DNA from: Hippophae tibetana | Taxonomy: Eukaryota > Streptophyta > Magnoliopsida > Rosales > Elaeagnaceae | Direction of reading: 5' to 3' | Assembly: GCA_037013495.1 (NCBI GenBank) | Contig: CM072811.1 | Coordinates: forward strand, 18,606,659-18,670,658 | Length of the DNA stretch: 64,000 nt | Shown: piece by piece, positions 44,664 to 55,937 of the stretch | Numbering within the stretch: the first letter of the stretch is position 1 | Layout of the letters: every line of letters begins with the position of its first letter | Position numbers and translations under genes: made by a program | The notes under the pieces: model-generated | Database searches by the model: none | The model's input: only the letters and a program-made list of their open reading frames with translations | What the model was told of the DNA's origin: nothing

Positions 44664-45230
44664 TAAGGGTAGGCATGGTTTGATTTTGGTCAATTATGAC
44701 TTAAAATGCTAACCAAATTGACCTATAAAGTTTCAATTAAAGAACATTTTACCAACCTATTTATGTCAGTTTGATAGGTTCAGTTTGAATTTCAGACCTA
44801 CTTTTCTTAGTAAATTTAAATAATTTTACTTTATGTGTTAAATTAATAAATAATATTTATTGTTTAATCAACAACTTAATTAAAAAAAAATCATATATTA
44901 GCATTTAAACTATAATTGGCTATCAATTTTTGAGTAGATAATAACTTTTGAGAATAAATTGTTTAGAACAATAAATAATTTATATTTTTTATTAGTTAAA
45001 GTAAACTTTTTTTATCATAAAAAAAGAATAATATAAGTTATTTCATATTGCTAGCTCCATTAAGTATCCATTTGAAAACTTTAAAACCTTAACCACCTCG
45101 ACACATGTTGGTTTTTGTATTTTCAAAACCAAAACTAACCTATTTGGATTTATGAAATATAAAACTAGGTTTCGTATAGTTTCGTTTAGATCGAGTAGGT
45201 TATTTTATCAGTTATTATACCTACCCCTTG
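44664..45230. mobile_element. hAT-like MITE, 567 bp
   Basis: Ends TAAGGGTAGGCA and (reversed) CAAGGGGTAGGTA form an imperfect terminal inverted repeat. CTAGGAG stands directly on both sides (44657-44663 and 45231-45237), extended to 8 bp with one mismatch, fitting an hAT footprint. The interior is AT-rich with no frame. It interrupts the ctaggagtgtg/ctaggagcatg word array. Confidence 0.8.
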
Positions 45231-46784
45231 CTAGGAGCATGGCCAACCAAAGATGTGACTGGCCAAGATTATGGCTGACTATAGGTCTGACTGGCCAGTA
45301 AGTAATCGACTAGGAGTGTGACTGGTTTTCCAAAAAGTGGATAGCTAGGAATGTGGTTGATCGGCAAAAGTGTAGCCAACCAAAGGAAGTGTTGATCCAT
45401 GATTGATTGAGTAGATCGGGTCAAGCCATGGTCAATAAATGATTCGCTATCTTTTAGCACCTTGGGTCCAAGATGTGTGCTCCACTTTATACATGTACAT
45501 CATCATGTACTTTCATGTCAACTCAAAGGTCCACAACCTATAAAATATATAGGGCAACGGTCAGATCCAAAAGCAATGTTAAAAGTAAAAGTTCAAGACA
45601 AGATACAAGATGAGGCAAAGTTAGTAAATTATTACAAGGTCAAGGCCATTGAATGGGCCATAGAGCCCTGGCCACTACTTTTCTAGCTCGGGCCATAATA
45701 TGTGTCCTCATATAGGATAAACACCCATTGGGATGCATATCAATACATCATTCTCTATCAAGTACCTTGTTAAAGGTTCAACTACTTGTTTACATTCTGG
45801 ACAAAGTCCATCCTTTTATATCTCCATGGTACTTCATTCTAATGAGAAACGGTAGTATACAAGTTAATAAAAATGTTTGGAAGAGTCCAAGAGTTAGAGA
45901 ATAGGGGTACCTAAAATAATAATATCGAGGTTTCCCACATTTATGCAAATCATTTTGGAAAGAAGGAAGTATTCTCATCATCAGATCCTACCAGGATCTT
46001 AGAACTTTCTTTATAAACATAGTCAAAAAGATTGCATTGACTAGAAAGATCGAACCCATCAATCAATCTAGACCTCCTCGATTGGAACATCATCAAACAT
46101 AAGACTACTAGCCAAAGTTTTTCTTCCTAGAACACCACTGACCAGGGCATCGTCAATCATACCACCATTAGCCAGAAAAGTACTAATCAGGGATAGGTCA
46201 ACCAAATCCTCACCGACCATGCCTTTACCTAACCTTCATTCGTCTACCAACGTACGTTGTCCACACCTACCCTCATCTACCTTAATAAGCATCCAGTTTC
46301 CAAACCCGATATTGTACATCTATGAATCTAGTATCCATCACTTCTTGCATAGAAAAGTATAGTATAAGCCTCCTCATAGGGGTGTAAAGCGTTTTAATAA
46401 TAAAAAATATCCTACACTACTACATGTAAGATAAATGAAGAAAAATAAATTTCCATGATCACTTAGCTCATTCTACAGGGATTATTAGGCTTAGAATTTA
46501 AATTTTGAGCTTCCTATAAAAATGAATGAAGGTTTGACTTCTTTAATAAAAACGTTGACTTCAGTATAAATTTCTTACTGGAAGTTCGATTCAAAATCCA
46601 AAGAATCACTAGCAATAGGATTCCATCATGCACATTTTGAATAGCATACATGGTATAAATTCCTTTGCTTGGGCAGATAAAAAAATCATACAAGGGAAAG
46701 ATCAGTATCGTCAACATAATTAGAAGAGATATTTAACACAAGTATTGGTAGAAATTACAATCATAACTTTTAGCCCAAGGGCCA
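45231..46784 (+). other. Non-coding repeat-rich DNA, presumed Tat 3' region
   Basis: No coding similarity. 45231-45440 has many short repeats of gtgactgg(cc) / gtgtgactgg, and 46030-46260 has a series of gaccagg/gaccat/agccag words spaced 30-45 bp. These look like remnants of short tandem repeats. The segment runs up to a polypurine tract. Confidence 0.4.
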
Positions 46785-46801
46785 GAAAGTCTGGAGGATA
46801 A
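46785..46801 (+). promoter_or_regulatory. Polypurine tract before a Tat-like LTR
   Basis: gaaagtctggaggataa directly precedes LTR start TGTTGGGGG. The gaagtctggggg-type tract is the familiar one of Tat-lineage elements. Confidence 0.65.
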
Positions 46802-47325
46802 TGTTGGGGGTAATTTTTTATGTCTTATATAGCAGTCAAAGAGTGGCCCTAGTCAATAAAGAGCCTAGGGCAAGCCAAATAAGTGTGCAATCATCATATA
46901 AGTATGAACACAAGATAGTTATCTTAAAAGGATAAAAGTCCAATGATTATTCTTTAACCAATAATTAAGGGTAGATATTTACAAATGATATGTGTCTATA
47001 AATGATAAGTGTCTATAAAGTTACAATAGCTTAATCTTATTCTGATAAGGAATAGTTATTCAAGTTAATTCTTTCTTCTATATATATTCACATATGCACA
47101 CAAATAATATAAGATCAAATATTATTTGATCTTATAACAAAGAATCATAACTAAACATTTGTTTTTTATATATAGTTAGAGTGAGACTATAGATCTCTTA
47201 TATCTGTCATCTTAAAGTTGCTGACTTAAGCATCAGAATGTGGATGACACTCCCACAAGGTGGCCCAAGATACTAAAAGTGTTTTCATCTTGTAGATTTA
47301 ATGGAGAACAATCCTACCTAGTATT
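46802..47325 (+). mobile_element. 3' LTR of a Tat-like gypsy element
   Basis: Starts TGTTGGGGGTAATTTTTTATG after the polypurine tract. It has a tatatatattcaca TATA-like region (47085-47098) and near its end gctgacttaagcatcagaatg ... gtgttttcatcttgtagattt, the layout of Tat LTR 3' ends (ttaagcatcggag ... ttcatcttgtag). The end is placed near 47325 because Athila gag text on the other strand begins at 47345; the true end is uncertain. Confidence 0.6.
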
Positions 47326-47344
47326 GACAAAAATTGATATCAAT

Positions 47345-48660
47345 ACATTATTTATGAGAGCTGTCCCATTTGCACCTCTAAGTTTCTTAAACTAGCACTA
47401 TTGTTTGCTTCCTTTATAATCAATTTATCCACCTTATTTTTCATTGTATCCAACCTTAGGATAACATTGGACAATATACTTTCCAATATGTTGTCCACTC
47501 TATCAAGTTGTGACTCTTTGATGGGTGGTTTTTCTTGTAGTTGTTTGAAGCTCGGTGGATTGAAAGTTAGTCTATTATTGGGTGCTCTATTTTGGTTGTA
47601 ATTACCCTAATAAAAGTTAGAAAGGTTCCTCCAACCTGGATTATATGTATTTGAATAAAGATTCCCTTTGCAGTTTTGATTGTTGATATAATTCACAACC
47701 TCAAGTTTTCTTCTACAAGTATCACTAGCATGAGTTTCACCACTATGCTCACAAACACGAAAAAGGTTTTGCACCGTACTAATCCCCACAAGAATAGAAC
47801 TAAGTTTCTTTAATAGCCCTAATAATAATGTATTTGTTTGTGCTCGCAAAAATGCATCTACATTTACCATTACAGTAACCCTTTTTGGGTTTAACCTCTC
47901 TACTAACCATTGAAAACTACTGGAGACCATCTCATCTAATAGTGCAAAAGCTTCAATTTCACCCTTTCCCATTAAAGTACCTCTAGGTGATTTATTAAGA
48001 ACTTTTGTACCCCATTAATTCACCTTGGAATTTTTAGATTTGTACCTCAAATTTTTGAAAGGAAGTGATAACATTCCTAAATATGGCTATCATTGAAGGT
48101 GAGAAATATATTTTCAAGAATTTCTTAGCTAAGTCATCCAAGGTAGTGATGGATCATGTTTTCAATGAATTTAACCACACCTTTGCCTTCTCCCTAATTG
48201 AGAAGGGAAACCAGTGAATATGTATGGAATATTCCAATATTTCATTCATCTTAAAGGTATTATATAACTCAAATAAAGTGGCTAAGTGGGAGTTATAATC
48301 CTTATTATCTAGTCTCCAAATTGATTATATTATACCATTTAGATCACAATAGGTTTTAGTTTGCATTGATGAGGGTCTATTGATGGGTGATTGAAAGCCA
48401 TCTACTTGTATAACAATGAATACCAAAAGAGGTTTAGCAATGATGATGTCTAGTTGATCTCCTAAATTTTCCATAGCTCTAAAGAGATTTGTGTAGTGTT
48501 TCTCTTTTTAACCTATGAAATGTTCTTTCTATCTTAGGATCAAAAGGTTGAAGATTAGTACCTATCTCCCTAGGCATACAACAAAACTAAAACAAAGTAT
48601 TAAATTGTAGAAACTATTACTATTATACAAATGTTGATATTAATTACAAAATGTATTTCA
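47345..48660 (-). pseudogene. Athila-type gag, minus strand
   Basis: The minus-strand frame 47607-47972 has AFALLDEMVSSSFQW, then a C-x-C knuckle-like CEHSGETHASDTC, then NLYSNTYNPGWRNLSNF, a hallmark of Athila Gag (NPYSNTYNPGWRNHPNF). Lower down, LRNLEVQMGQLS at about 47350-47385 (shifted frame) is another Athila hallmark. The N-terminal half toward 48650 is broken into short frames (for example a WFLSQLGEGK-like block near 48200). Pol does not follow: the text meets the Tat LTR. Confidence 0.8.
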
Positions 48661-48680
48661 CTTCCCAATAATAGTGCCAA
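48661..48680 (-). promoter_or_regulatory. Athila-type primer-binding site, degenerate
   Basis: The minus strand reads ttggcactattattgggaag, aligned with ttggcgccgttgccgggga, the site used by Athila-type elements. The preceding aagttttt is also conserved. All but one of the differences are C-to-T or G-to-A type changes. Confidence 0.65.
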
Positions 48681-49640
48681 AAACTTAATAATTATTTTGC
48701 AAGTATACGGGTCGTCTGAGTAATAAAGTATACTCAACAATTATGATGTCATAATATTTTAATTCATGTGATAATAATTCTATGATTAATTCCAAAACCC
48801 ACTTTGTCATATTAAGTCATGAATCTCAAATCATATAATTATTGGCCAAAAATTCAAAGCATTAAGGTGAAAATTAGTATATCAACATATAATAGAGAAA
48901 TTCATTGAACTAAATAAAATCAATCACATAGTTTATGGCTAGTTTCATCAAAAATCCCAAATAAAAACCTAGTCATTCATAGCTCTAAAAATCATAATTA
49001 GAATATATGAGTGCATAAAATTTATATGAATGATAAAGAAAGAAATTAAATTCAACTTTGTTGGAGAATCTAGCTCCTTCTTTAATTTCCTTGCTAGCTA
49101 TTCAAATGCTTCTTTAACTTTGCTCTACTTGATCTCTCTTTACTCTTGTGAATTCTTTATGTTAGCTCTCTATCAATTTCTTCTTATTTATGACTCCTTA
49201 ATGGTGTTTTCATAGATTGAAATAGGTCCTAATCAATATAGGAATCATAATAGCTTAGATCTAACAACTAAGATTGAAAGTTGGACTTCAAATCAAGGCT
49301 AATATGTCAAAATATGCTCCAATCAAATGATGATATCCTTTCTCGATCAATTTAACTATGCCATCATTCAATCTGAAAGATTGATCTAACCCAACTCAAT
49401 TAATCACTATCCTTATTAATCGATCTAACTCTCTTTTTCCATTCTTGGGTGTAATGCCATATATCCTTGATTAATCGAGTCTTGTCTTAATCTATCGACT
49501 GGTGGTTAGATCTATTGAGCCTTATTGATACTGATTTATTCTTATTTATTTTTCTTTGTTTGATGTCTTTTTACCTACATTACCATATGTAAACACAAGA
49601 TAGGTATTTTTATGTTACTCATCTCAAAATAAGACAAATA
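48681..49640 (-). mobile_element. 5' LTR of the Athila element
   Basis: Lies directly upstream (minus strand) of the primer-binding site. Its U5-side end reads ctcagacgacccgtatacttgcaa on the minus strand, similar to the cacttgcgag end of the other Athila-like LTRs. Part of it (48760-48960) recurs at 19372-19570. The outer end is estimated at about 49640, near a minus-strand tgagatgagtaac. Promoter not identified. Confidence 0.55.
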
Positions 49641-49679
49641 GATGGCTTAAAGTGGCTAAATAACTCCACTTTTGTGACG

Positions 49680-49975
49680 ATATCACTAAGGTACAATCTA
49701 GATTAGTTGTTAATTGAGCTAACTACCTTTGAAGTTGTTTCGAATGGAGAAAAGGGAGAGTAAAATGTTTTCATTGCTCAACCTTCCACTAGTAAGAAGA
49801 TGAAGGCACTAGTATTAGGAAGGGCAAGTATAGTCAAAAGAGGGCTACTAAGTTCAAACATGAAAAGCACAAGAAGAGCATGACAAAGGATAATTGTTTC
49901 CATTGTAATCAATCTGTACATTGGAATAGAAATTGTTCAAAAGAAAGAGAAATATTACTATCATTTACTTGCTCT
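49680..49975 (+). pseudogene. Copia gag end with zinc knuckle
   Basis: KGKYSQKRATKFKHEKHKKSMTKD-like basic text leads into CFHCNQSVHWNRNC (49898-49939), a CX2CX4HX4C knuckle of the CFHCxxxGHWKRNC type seen in several copia lineages (Gly replaced by Val). The upstream Gag is not recognisable beyond about 49690. Confidence 0.7.
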
Positions 49976-50228
49976 TGAATCATGTGTAGATATATGTGAT
50001 ACATCATTCTAGATAGTTGATTTAAAGGTGATTAATAATGTATGTTCTTTTTTATAGATGATTAGTTTGTCGTTCTTGTCTTAGAAGAATGACAAAAAGA
50101 AAGAGAAATATTACTATCATTTACTTGTTCTTGAATCATGTATAGATATATGTGATACATCACTCTAGATAGTTGATTTAAAGGTGATTAAAAATATATG
50201 TTCTTTTTTATAGATGATTAGTTTGACA
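49941..50228 (+). repeat. Tandem duplication, period 156 bp, next to the copia knuckle
   Basis: aagaaagagaaatattacta begins at 49941 and 50097. Copies of about 130 bp are nearly identical through atagatgattagtttg, separated by about 25 bp of unique text. The duplicated part carries the knuckle-protease junction. Confidence 0.85.
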
Positions 50229-50407
50229 ACCGAACTTTCAAATCAACACTTTATCATACAATTATGAAAGGAAGATCTCCTCGAAGTTAGACTTTAATTT
50301 AGGAATAATAAATATATAGTATTACATGTTTATTTTATTCTTGGGTTTACCAAAAACTTATTTTTATTTCTAGATTGTATGAATAATTTTATAAAGATTT
50401 TAAAAAA

Positions 50408-50623
50408 ATGAAACATCTTTTTTTACAATATTTTTAGAAAATCATATTGATGTCAGATATCACTTCGTTCATGACATTGTCTCTCAGGGTTCTATTATTG
50501 TCAATAAGATAGTCACTATAGAGAATCCAGCTGATATGTTAACCAAACTAGTTCCATTTAATAAGTTCAAGCATTTCTTAGACTTGATTGGTGTTTACAG
50601 TGAACAACAACCGCCAGCATAGA
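50408..50623 (+). pseudogene. Copia RNase H C-terminal end
   Basis: HIDVRYHFVHDIVSQGSIIV, then IVTIENPADMLTKLVP, then NKFKHFLDLIGV, closing with a stop at 50621. This is the very end of copia Pol (KHIDVRYHFIRE ... NPADMLTK). It lies only about 450 bp from the Gag knuckle, so protease, integrase, RT and most of RNase H have been deleted. Confidence 0.8.
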
Positions 50624-51120
50624 GAAATCAGAGAACAAATTCAATATTTGAAGTAACAACCACCAAATATCATATTGAATTAGACCATAGCTATCATTTG
50701 AATAAATTGAAGACGTCATCTGACAGCATTAGAATTTCTCTTCAGTTCGTGCGCAAATCTTGTGCAGCTGTGTGAAATGCTGCCTGCTGTCTTGCTACTT
50801 CTTTCGTTAGTTTCGTGCCTCCATTGACGCTAATTTATCTCCCATCTCATTTGTATGGTAATATTTGATTAAATAGCAAGTTTGTTAATTTATCTTGTTG
50901 TATATTACCATAAATTAGAGAGAGATATTTTCTGTGTATTTGGATTTCGGTATATTTTGTTAAACACTCTGAATATTGGTGTTTGTATCTCCATTTGATT
51001 ATTAGTGGATTTTCCACGATGTTTCGTCGTCAGTGAAGTAGACTTTTCATATTGAAAGGTTGAACCACTTAAATCATTGTGTGCCATTTATTTTTCTTAT
51101 TGCTTATTATTTTGCTATTA
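50624..51120 (+). mobile_element. Probable 3' LTR and leader-like end of the copia derivative
   Basis: Follows the Pol stop. It has ggtaatatttgattaaatagc, a gtggattttccacgatgtttc block (51006-51026) and aaatcattgtgtgcc (51072-51086), similar to the R-U5 text of Tork-type copia LTRs (gattttccacg ... aatcgtgtg). Boundaries are uncertain. Confidence 0.4.
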
Positions 51121-51415
51121 CCTATAATTATATATTTGTGCAACCAAATTGAAGCCAAATTTCACTTTTGCTAGTGCTAATTCATAACAATAACTTATAA
51201 TGTAATAACACGTATATCATATTGATCATATAAATATAATTAAGAGGATACCTTTTACAATATAGTTATTTTTCATCTCACACTCATTGCATCTATTTAG
51301 CTTGGTTATTAATAAAAATATATATTCATTGAATGAAATTTTCTATTGAAATAATAATATATAAGACCATACATACAAAATTACATGTTAGCACGTATTG
51401 TTAAGAAAATAAGGG
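51121..51415. other. AT-rich spacer, nothing recognised
   Basis: No frame or repeat detected; ends at the gypsy LTR start. Confidence 0.4.
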
Positions 51416-51781
51416 TGTTATATGCCATCTCTTAATTTAGCATACTTATTCCGTTTTGTTGATTATTTCAAATTTAGTTAGTCATGGACCATGTATTTGA
51501 TGTTGTGGTCATGTTTGTATTAATAGCCCTGTTGATAGGTCATATTTCCCATATTTTCAATTCCAATTCTGCATTTTATTAGGAAATAGAGGTTTGTTTC
51601 AGTTATCAAAAAATGTATAAAAAGGGAAAGGTTAATAGGAATAGAACACAACTTTTTCCACCAAAAAGAAACTACATAAAATTTACAGAAATTATCTCCT
51701 TGAGAGCTTCTTCACATTGAGGGATCATTCCACGTCGAGGTAGAGGCCGAGCGAGAGCTCGACATTACAGGGCACGTAACA
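51416..51781 (+). mobile_element. 5' LTR of a plus-strand gypsy chromovirus
   Basis: Starts TGTTATATGCCATC and ends ...ggcacgtaaca. It pairs with 55938-56299 over its whole length (catacttattc-gttttgttgatt, tggaccatgtatttgatgtt, atgtataaaaagggaaagg, gagagctcgacattacag). The TATA box is tataaaaa at 51615-51622. No 5-bp target duplication remains. Confidence 0.9.
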
Positions 51782-51784
51782 ATA

Positions 51785-51796
51785 TCGTATTAGAGA
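51785..51796 (+). promoter_or_regulatory. Primer-binding site, worn
   Basis: TCGTATTAGAGA against TGGTATCAGAGC, three bases after the LTR end. Position supports initiator Met tRNA priming. Confidence 0.55.
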
Positions 51797-51808
51797 AAGG
51801 ATCTAATA

Positions 51809-52735
51809 ATGGAGCCAACCATCCCATCCCAACAAAGAAACCAATGGAGGAGTCCCTATAAGCAACCTAACAACAAATGCTCCAAATGTAGCGAGAAATG
51901 CATAAGATGTTCATTCAACTACAAACTCAAATGGATGAGCTGAGTGCGAGAAAACCAGGGATTGGATCATCACAACAACCAAATTCATAGCAAACATATG
52001 TGACAATTATACCTTGAGTGGTTCATTTGGATTTTCCACGCTATGATGGCACTAATGATCCTATCACTTGGATTGAATGAGCATAGCAATTCTTTTCATT
52101 TCACCAGACCCTTGCCACTGAGAAGGTTCCATTAGCAACCTACCACCTAGAAGGAGGAGTGTACCTCTGATTCCAATCTTTCAAGAAGACTCAAGTTTGG
52201 GTTACCTGGGAAGAATTCAAACAGGCACTGCATGAGTGCTATGGTCCAACAGTCTTAGATAACTACTATAGGGAACTTACCAAGCTCACACAGACAGGGC
52301 ATGTCCGGGAGTATCACACTCAATTTGATTGGTTGCTTGCAAGGGCCGATTCATTAACTTGGCAATAACATATCAGTTGTTTCATCAGCGAACTTTGGGA
52401 AACAATCTGAGCTGATGCTCGTGTTGCGAATACAGAGACCTTTTCACATGCTGCTCGCCTTGCACAACTCTACAAAACTAAAAACCAACTACAAAACCCC
52501 AAATACACTACACCTAACATTAACCTAGCCATCCAAAACTTCCAAAAACCAAAAACAAAATCCCATTAAGTCAGAACCAACCACAAGCCCACCTATTAAA
52601 TGCCTTATCGCTAATGAAATCTAGGAGCGCTGACGATGCAACTTGTACTACAACTATGATGAAATCTACACGCCTGGCCATCGTTGCAAGAGATTGTTCC
52701 TCATTGATTGCAAACCCATGGACGAGGTATAAGTA
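51809..52735 (+). pseudogene. Gypsy gag, plus strand
   Basis: The ATG at 51809 starts MEPTIPSQQRNQWRSPYK in a frame that ends soon. The core is clear with stops: FPRYDGTNDPITWIE (52033-52077), FFSFHQTLATEKVPLATYHL (52093-52152), TWEEFKQALHECYGP (52207-52250), LTKLTQTGHVREYHTQFDWL (52270-52330), CFISELWETI (52380) and AARLAQLYK (52452). At 52680-52730 RCKRLFLIDCKPMDE is the end of the knuckle region leading into protease. Confidence 0.8.
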
Positions 52736-53230
52736 GTGGGCAAAGAAGAGGTTGAACATGAATCGAAGGTGGCTGAAATCTCCCTTCACCCCATTATAGG
52801 AACCACAACACCCCAAATCATACGAGTTCCAGCCAAAATCAAGGGATGTGTACTAGTGTCTTTGTGGGATACAGGAAGCTCTCACAACTTCCTCAATCAG
52901 GCATGGGTCTCACCGATCGGGTTAAAGATACAATAAGGGGGTCGGTTGAACATGATGGTGGACAACAACTAGAAGCTACCCTGTATAGGGTGCCTCCTAG
53001 ACACCCCAATCGTGATCCAAGGAAACCCATTCTAGGTGGAGTTCTTTGTGATCAGTTTGGAAGGGTGTTATGTCGTCCTTGGTGTGTAGTTTTTGACAAC
53101 TCTTGGGACGATTCTGTGGGACTTCTCACGCTTAACAATAGCATTTCAGTGGTAAAGGTGGTCAATAACTCTTGTCGGTGTTCAATCACCAACACCCAAG
53201 CCGTTGATCAACGTCGAATGGAAAAGGAAA
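52736..53230 (+). pseudogene. Gypsy aspartic protease, plus strand
   Basis: AEISLHPIIGTTTPQIIRVP, then CVLVSLWDTGSSHNFLNQ: the catalytic D-T-G-S motif is intact (52868-52879), with Trp where Ile or Val usually precedes. A frame change near 52935 then breaks the fold. The rest to 53230 shows scattered text of the protease-RT linker. Confidence 0.75.
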
Positions 53231-54180
53231 TTTGAGCAAATGGAGGGCATGAAACTTTGATGTGTTTAATTGCTGAAGCCGCTAACCATAATGCATATAA
53301 AATATTTTCTAATACCCAAGCCCAATACCCATACATGTCCAAACACCCACACTTGGCCCAAAGTTTTGAAAATTATGCCCATTTATTTCAAAAACCCATA
53401 AGAATCCCACCTAATCTGTCCCACAGCCATAAAATCAACTTAAAACCTAGGAATGGCCCTATGTTAGTAAGACCCTATCATTACCCATACTACCAAAAGA
53501 AGGAAATAGAAATATTGGTGGAAGAAATGTTGGAGAATGGAGTAATCCGACCCAGTACCAGCCCATATTCATCCCCGATATTACTTGTCAAGAAAAAAGA
53601 TAGGTCCTTACGATTTTGTGTGGACTACCGAGCTCTTAATATGGCCACTATCAAAAAGTATCCCATACCAGTGATAGATGAGCTGCTAGATGAGTTGCAT
53701 AGAGCCAAATAATTTTCAAAACTAGATCTACGAGCTGGATATCATCAAATACCGATGCATTCAATAGATTTGGAAAAGAATGTTTTTCGCACACACAATG
53801 GGTATTCTACAAAAATTCATCTTGGTATTTTTTGATGATATCTTGGTATATAGTCCGACTTAGGAATCACATTTGCAACATTTGCAAATAGTGTTGTCAA
53901 TATTATTTGATCACTAACTATATGTCAAGAAGGAGAAATGTTGTTTTGGAACCACAGAAATTCAATATTTAGGGCACATTATCAGTGAAGTAGAGGTAAG
54001 GATGGAACCTAGTAAAATTGTTGCCATTGAAGATTGGCCCAAGCCAAAGTCAGCGACTACTATACGTGATTTCTTGGGGCTGATAGGTTACTATTGAAAA
54101 TTTATCAAGGACTATAGCAAAATAGTTGCTCCTCTAACAGAAATTTTGAAAAAGAATAACTTTAGGTGGATCCCTAATGC
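53231..54180 (+). pseudogene. Gypsy reverse transcriptase with an internal deletion
   Basis: Open 53257-53712: HPHLAQSFENYAHLFQKP, INLKPRNGPMLVRPYHYP, EMLENGVIRPSTSPYSSPIL, VKKKDRSLRFCVDYRALN and IPVIDELLDELH, then FSKLDLRAGYHQIPM after a stop. The text jumps from FRTHNGYS to KFILVFFDDILVYS (53831-53854 catalytic FDD), missing the EFLVMPFGLTNAPSTFQ region, a deletion of roughly 80-100 bp. Then YVKKEKCCFGTTEIQYLGHI, KPKSATTIRDFLGLIGYY and KFIKDYSKIVAPLTEIL complete the connection to RNase H. Confidence 0.85.
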
Positions 54181-54625
54181 CGACGGTGCATATTAGGAGC
54201 TCAAACGAGTGATGGTGCAAGGATCCATGTTGAAATTACCTGACTTCACAAAAACTTTCACTATTGAATATGATGCCTCTAATTCTGGTGTTAGTGCAGT
54301 ATTTATTCAAGGAAGGAGACCCATAGCTTTCTTCAGCCAAGCTCTTAAAGGAAGGAATGTAGTTGTATCCACCTATGACAAAGAGATGTTGGCTTTGGTG
54401 TTAGTAGTTCAGAAATGGCGGTCCTATGTGTTGGGAAGGACATTTTTGGTTCACATTGACCACAAAAGCCTCAAATATTTGTGGAGTTAGAAAATCACTA
54501 CCCTAGCTCAACAAAGATGGCTTAGCAAGCTAATAGGATATGACTTCTCCATAGAATACAAGCAAGGGAAAGATAACTTAGTAGCAGACGCCCTATCTAG
54601 GGGAGATGAATGAGTGCAAGTAATG
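54181..54625 (+). pseudogene. Gypsy RNase H, plus strand, nearly open
   Basis: FTIEYDASNSGVSAVFIQ (first catalytic Asp kept), RPIAFFSQALKGRN, YDKEMLALVLVVQKWRSYVL (Glu kept), FLVHIDHKSLKYLWS (Asp kept), then after one stop KITTLAQQRWLSKLIGYDF, IEYKQGKDNLVADALSR (last Asp kept). The whole domain is preserved but for a stop at 54488. Confidence 0.85.
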
Positions 54626-55560
54626 GAAATATTAGAGTTAGTTCCAACACGGATGGAGATCATTCAGGATGAAAACAAAAGCCATGTGGAGATGTGAAAG
54701 CTACATAAGTTGTATCAAGAAGGGGAATTACTAGGACCATGGACATGCAAGGAAGGGTTACTCTTCTACAAAAACAGAATTTATCTGCTACCCTCTTCCT
54801 TACTAATGACATAAGTCATTCAAGGTTTCCATTCTTCCACCCATGAAGGGCTCCACGAAACTCTCCAATGAATAAAGTCACAATTCTACTAGCAAGAGAT
54901 GAAGAAGAAGGTACTATAGACCATCAAAGCTTGTGACATTTACTAGAGAAATAAAAGAGAACAAGGTGCACCATCTGGGTTCCTCCAACCTCTACCTACG
55001 CCCACTACTGTATGGACTAAGGTCTCCATGGATTTAATTATCGACCTTCCAAATTCCATAGGCAAGACAACCATTATGGTGGTGGTGGACCAGTTTTCCA
55101 AAATGGAACACTTCATTGCAATGGCATCATTGATTGTTGCCCAAGCTTACTATGAGAATCTCCTCAAATTATATGGAGTACCACAGTCTATAGTGAGGGA
55201 TAAAGACCCTTTGTTCACTAGTTCATTTTGGAAGGAGCTATTCTGACTACAAGGGACCGAGTTTCGTTTTTCTTCATCCTACCATCCACAGACATATGGG
55301 AAAATGGAGGTAACTAATCGTACTCTAGAGATGTATTTACATTGTTTTACAAGAGGACACCCAAAAGAATGGACTTGTTGGCTACCGTAGGTAGAGTTTT
55401 ACTACAATACTAGCTAGCACTCCTCCACCGAATTCACACCATTTGAAGTGGTATATGGGCGCCGACCACCGGTCCTAATATACTACGAGCCAGGATCTAG
55501 CCAGGAGGTCGAAGTGGAACAAGAGCTGCAACTAAAGGATCAAGTTCTCTGTCAACTACA
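54626..55560 (+). pseudogene. Gypsy integrase, plus strand
   Basis: The HHCC finger is damaged: GFHSSTHEGLHETL lacks one His spacing and ACDIY retains only one Cys. Core: MDLIIDLPNSIGKTTIMVVV (first Asp; 55028), [30 protein letters not shown] (second Asp; 55195), SSYHPQTYGKMEVTNRTLEM (Glu kept; family DGQTEVVNR). Then EWTCWLP, HSSTEFTPFEVVYGRRPP (55410-55470). Two stops lie within. Confidence 0.85.
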
Positions 55561-55922
55561 ACAACAACTCTCCAAAACCAAAGAAAGGATGAAGGCAACA
55601 TATGACAAAGGAAGGAAGAATCGGCAATGTGAAGTAGGCGATTGGGTCTACCTTAAACTGCAATCTTATCAACAACACTCGTTGAAAGTGATCGAAGGCA
55701 CAAGCTATCTACTAAATACTATGTACCTTACCAAATTATTGAGCGCATCAGACCTATGGCATACAAACTGCTCTTACTTGAAGGAAGTAAGCTTCAACGT
55801 GTGGTGCATGTCTCACTAATCAAGAAACAACTCAAAAATGACTCAAAAGTGGCGGAGGTTATACCGAAAGAATTGGACGAGCCCGACGATGTTCCCTAAC
55901 AGCCTTGTGGACAAGGCCATTT
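55561..55922 (+). pseudogene. Integrase C-terminus with a collapsed chromodomain
   Basis: QLSKTKERMKATYDKGRKNR and CEVGDWVYLKLQSYQQHSLK are the integrase C-terminal block of chromoviruses. A later frame reads VVHVSLIKKQLKN-like text. The chromodomain that should follow is reduced to PKELDEPDDVP joined directly to a LVDKAIFKG tail; the central VxWxGxxxxxATWE part is missing, so about 40-50 residues are deleted. Chromodomains direct integration to modified histones. Confidence 0.65.
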
Positions 55923-55937
55923 TCAAGGGGGATGAAC
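55923..55937 (+). promoter_or_regulatory. Polypurine tract
   Basis: tcaagggggatgaac directly before LTR start TGTTACATG. Confidence 0.7.
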
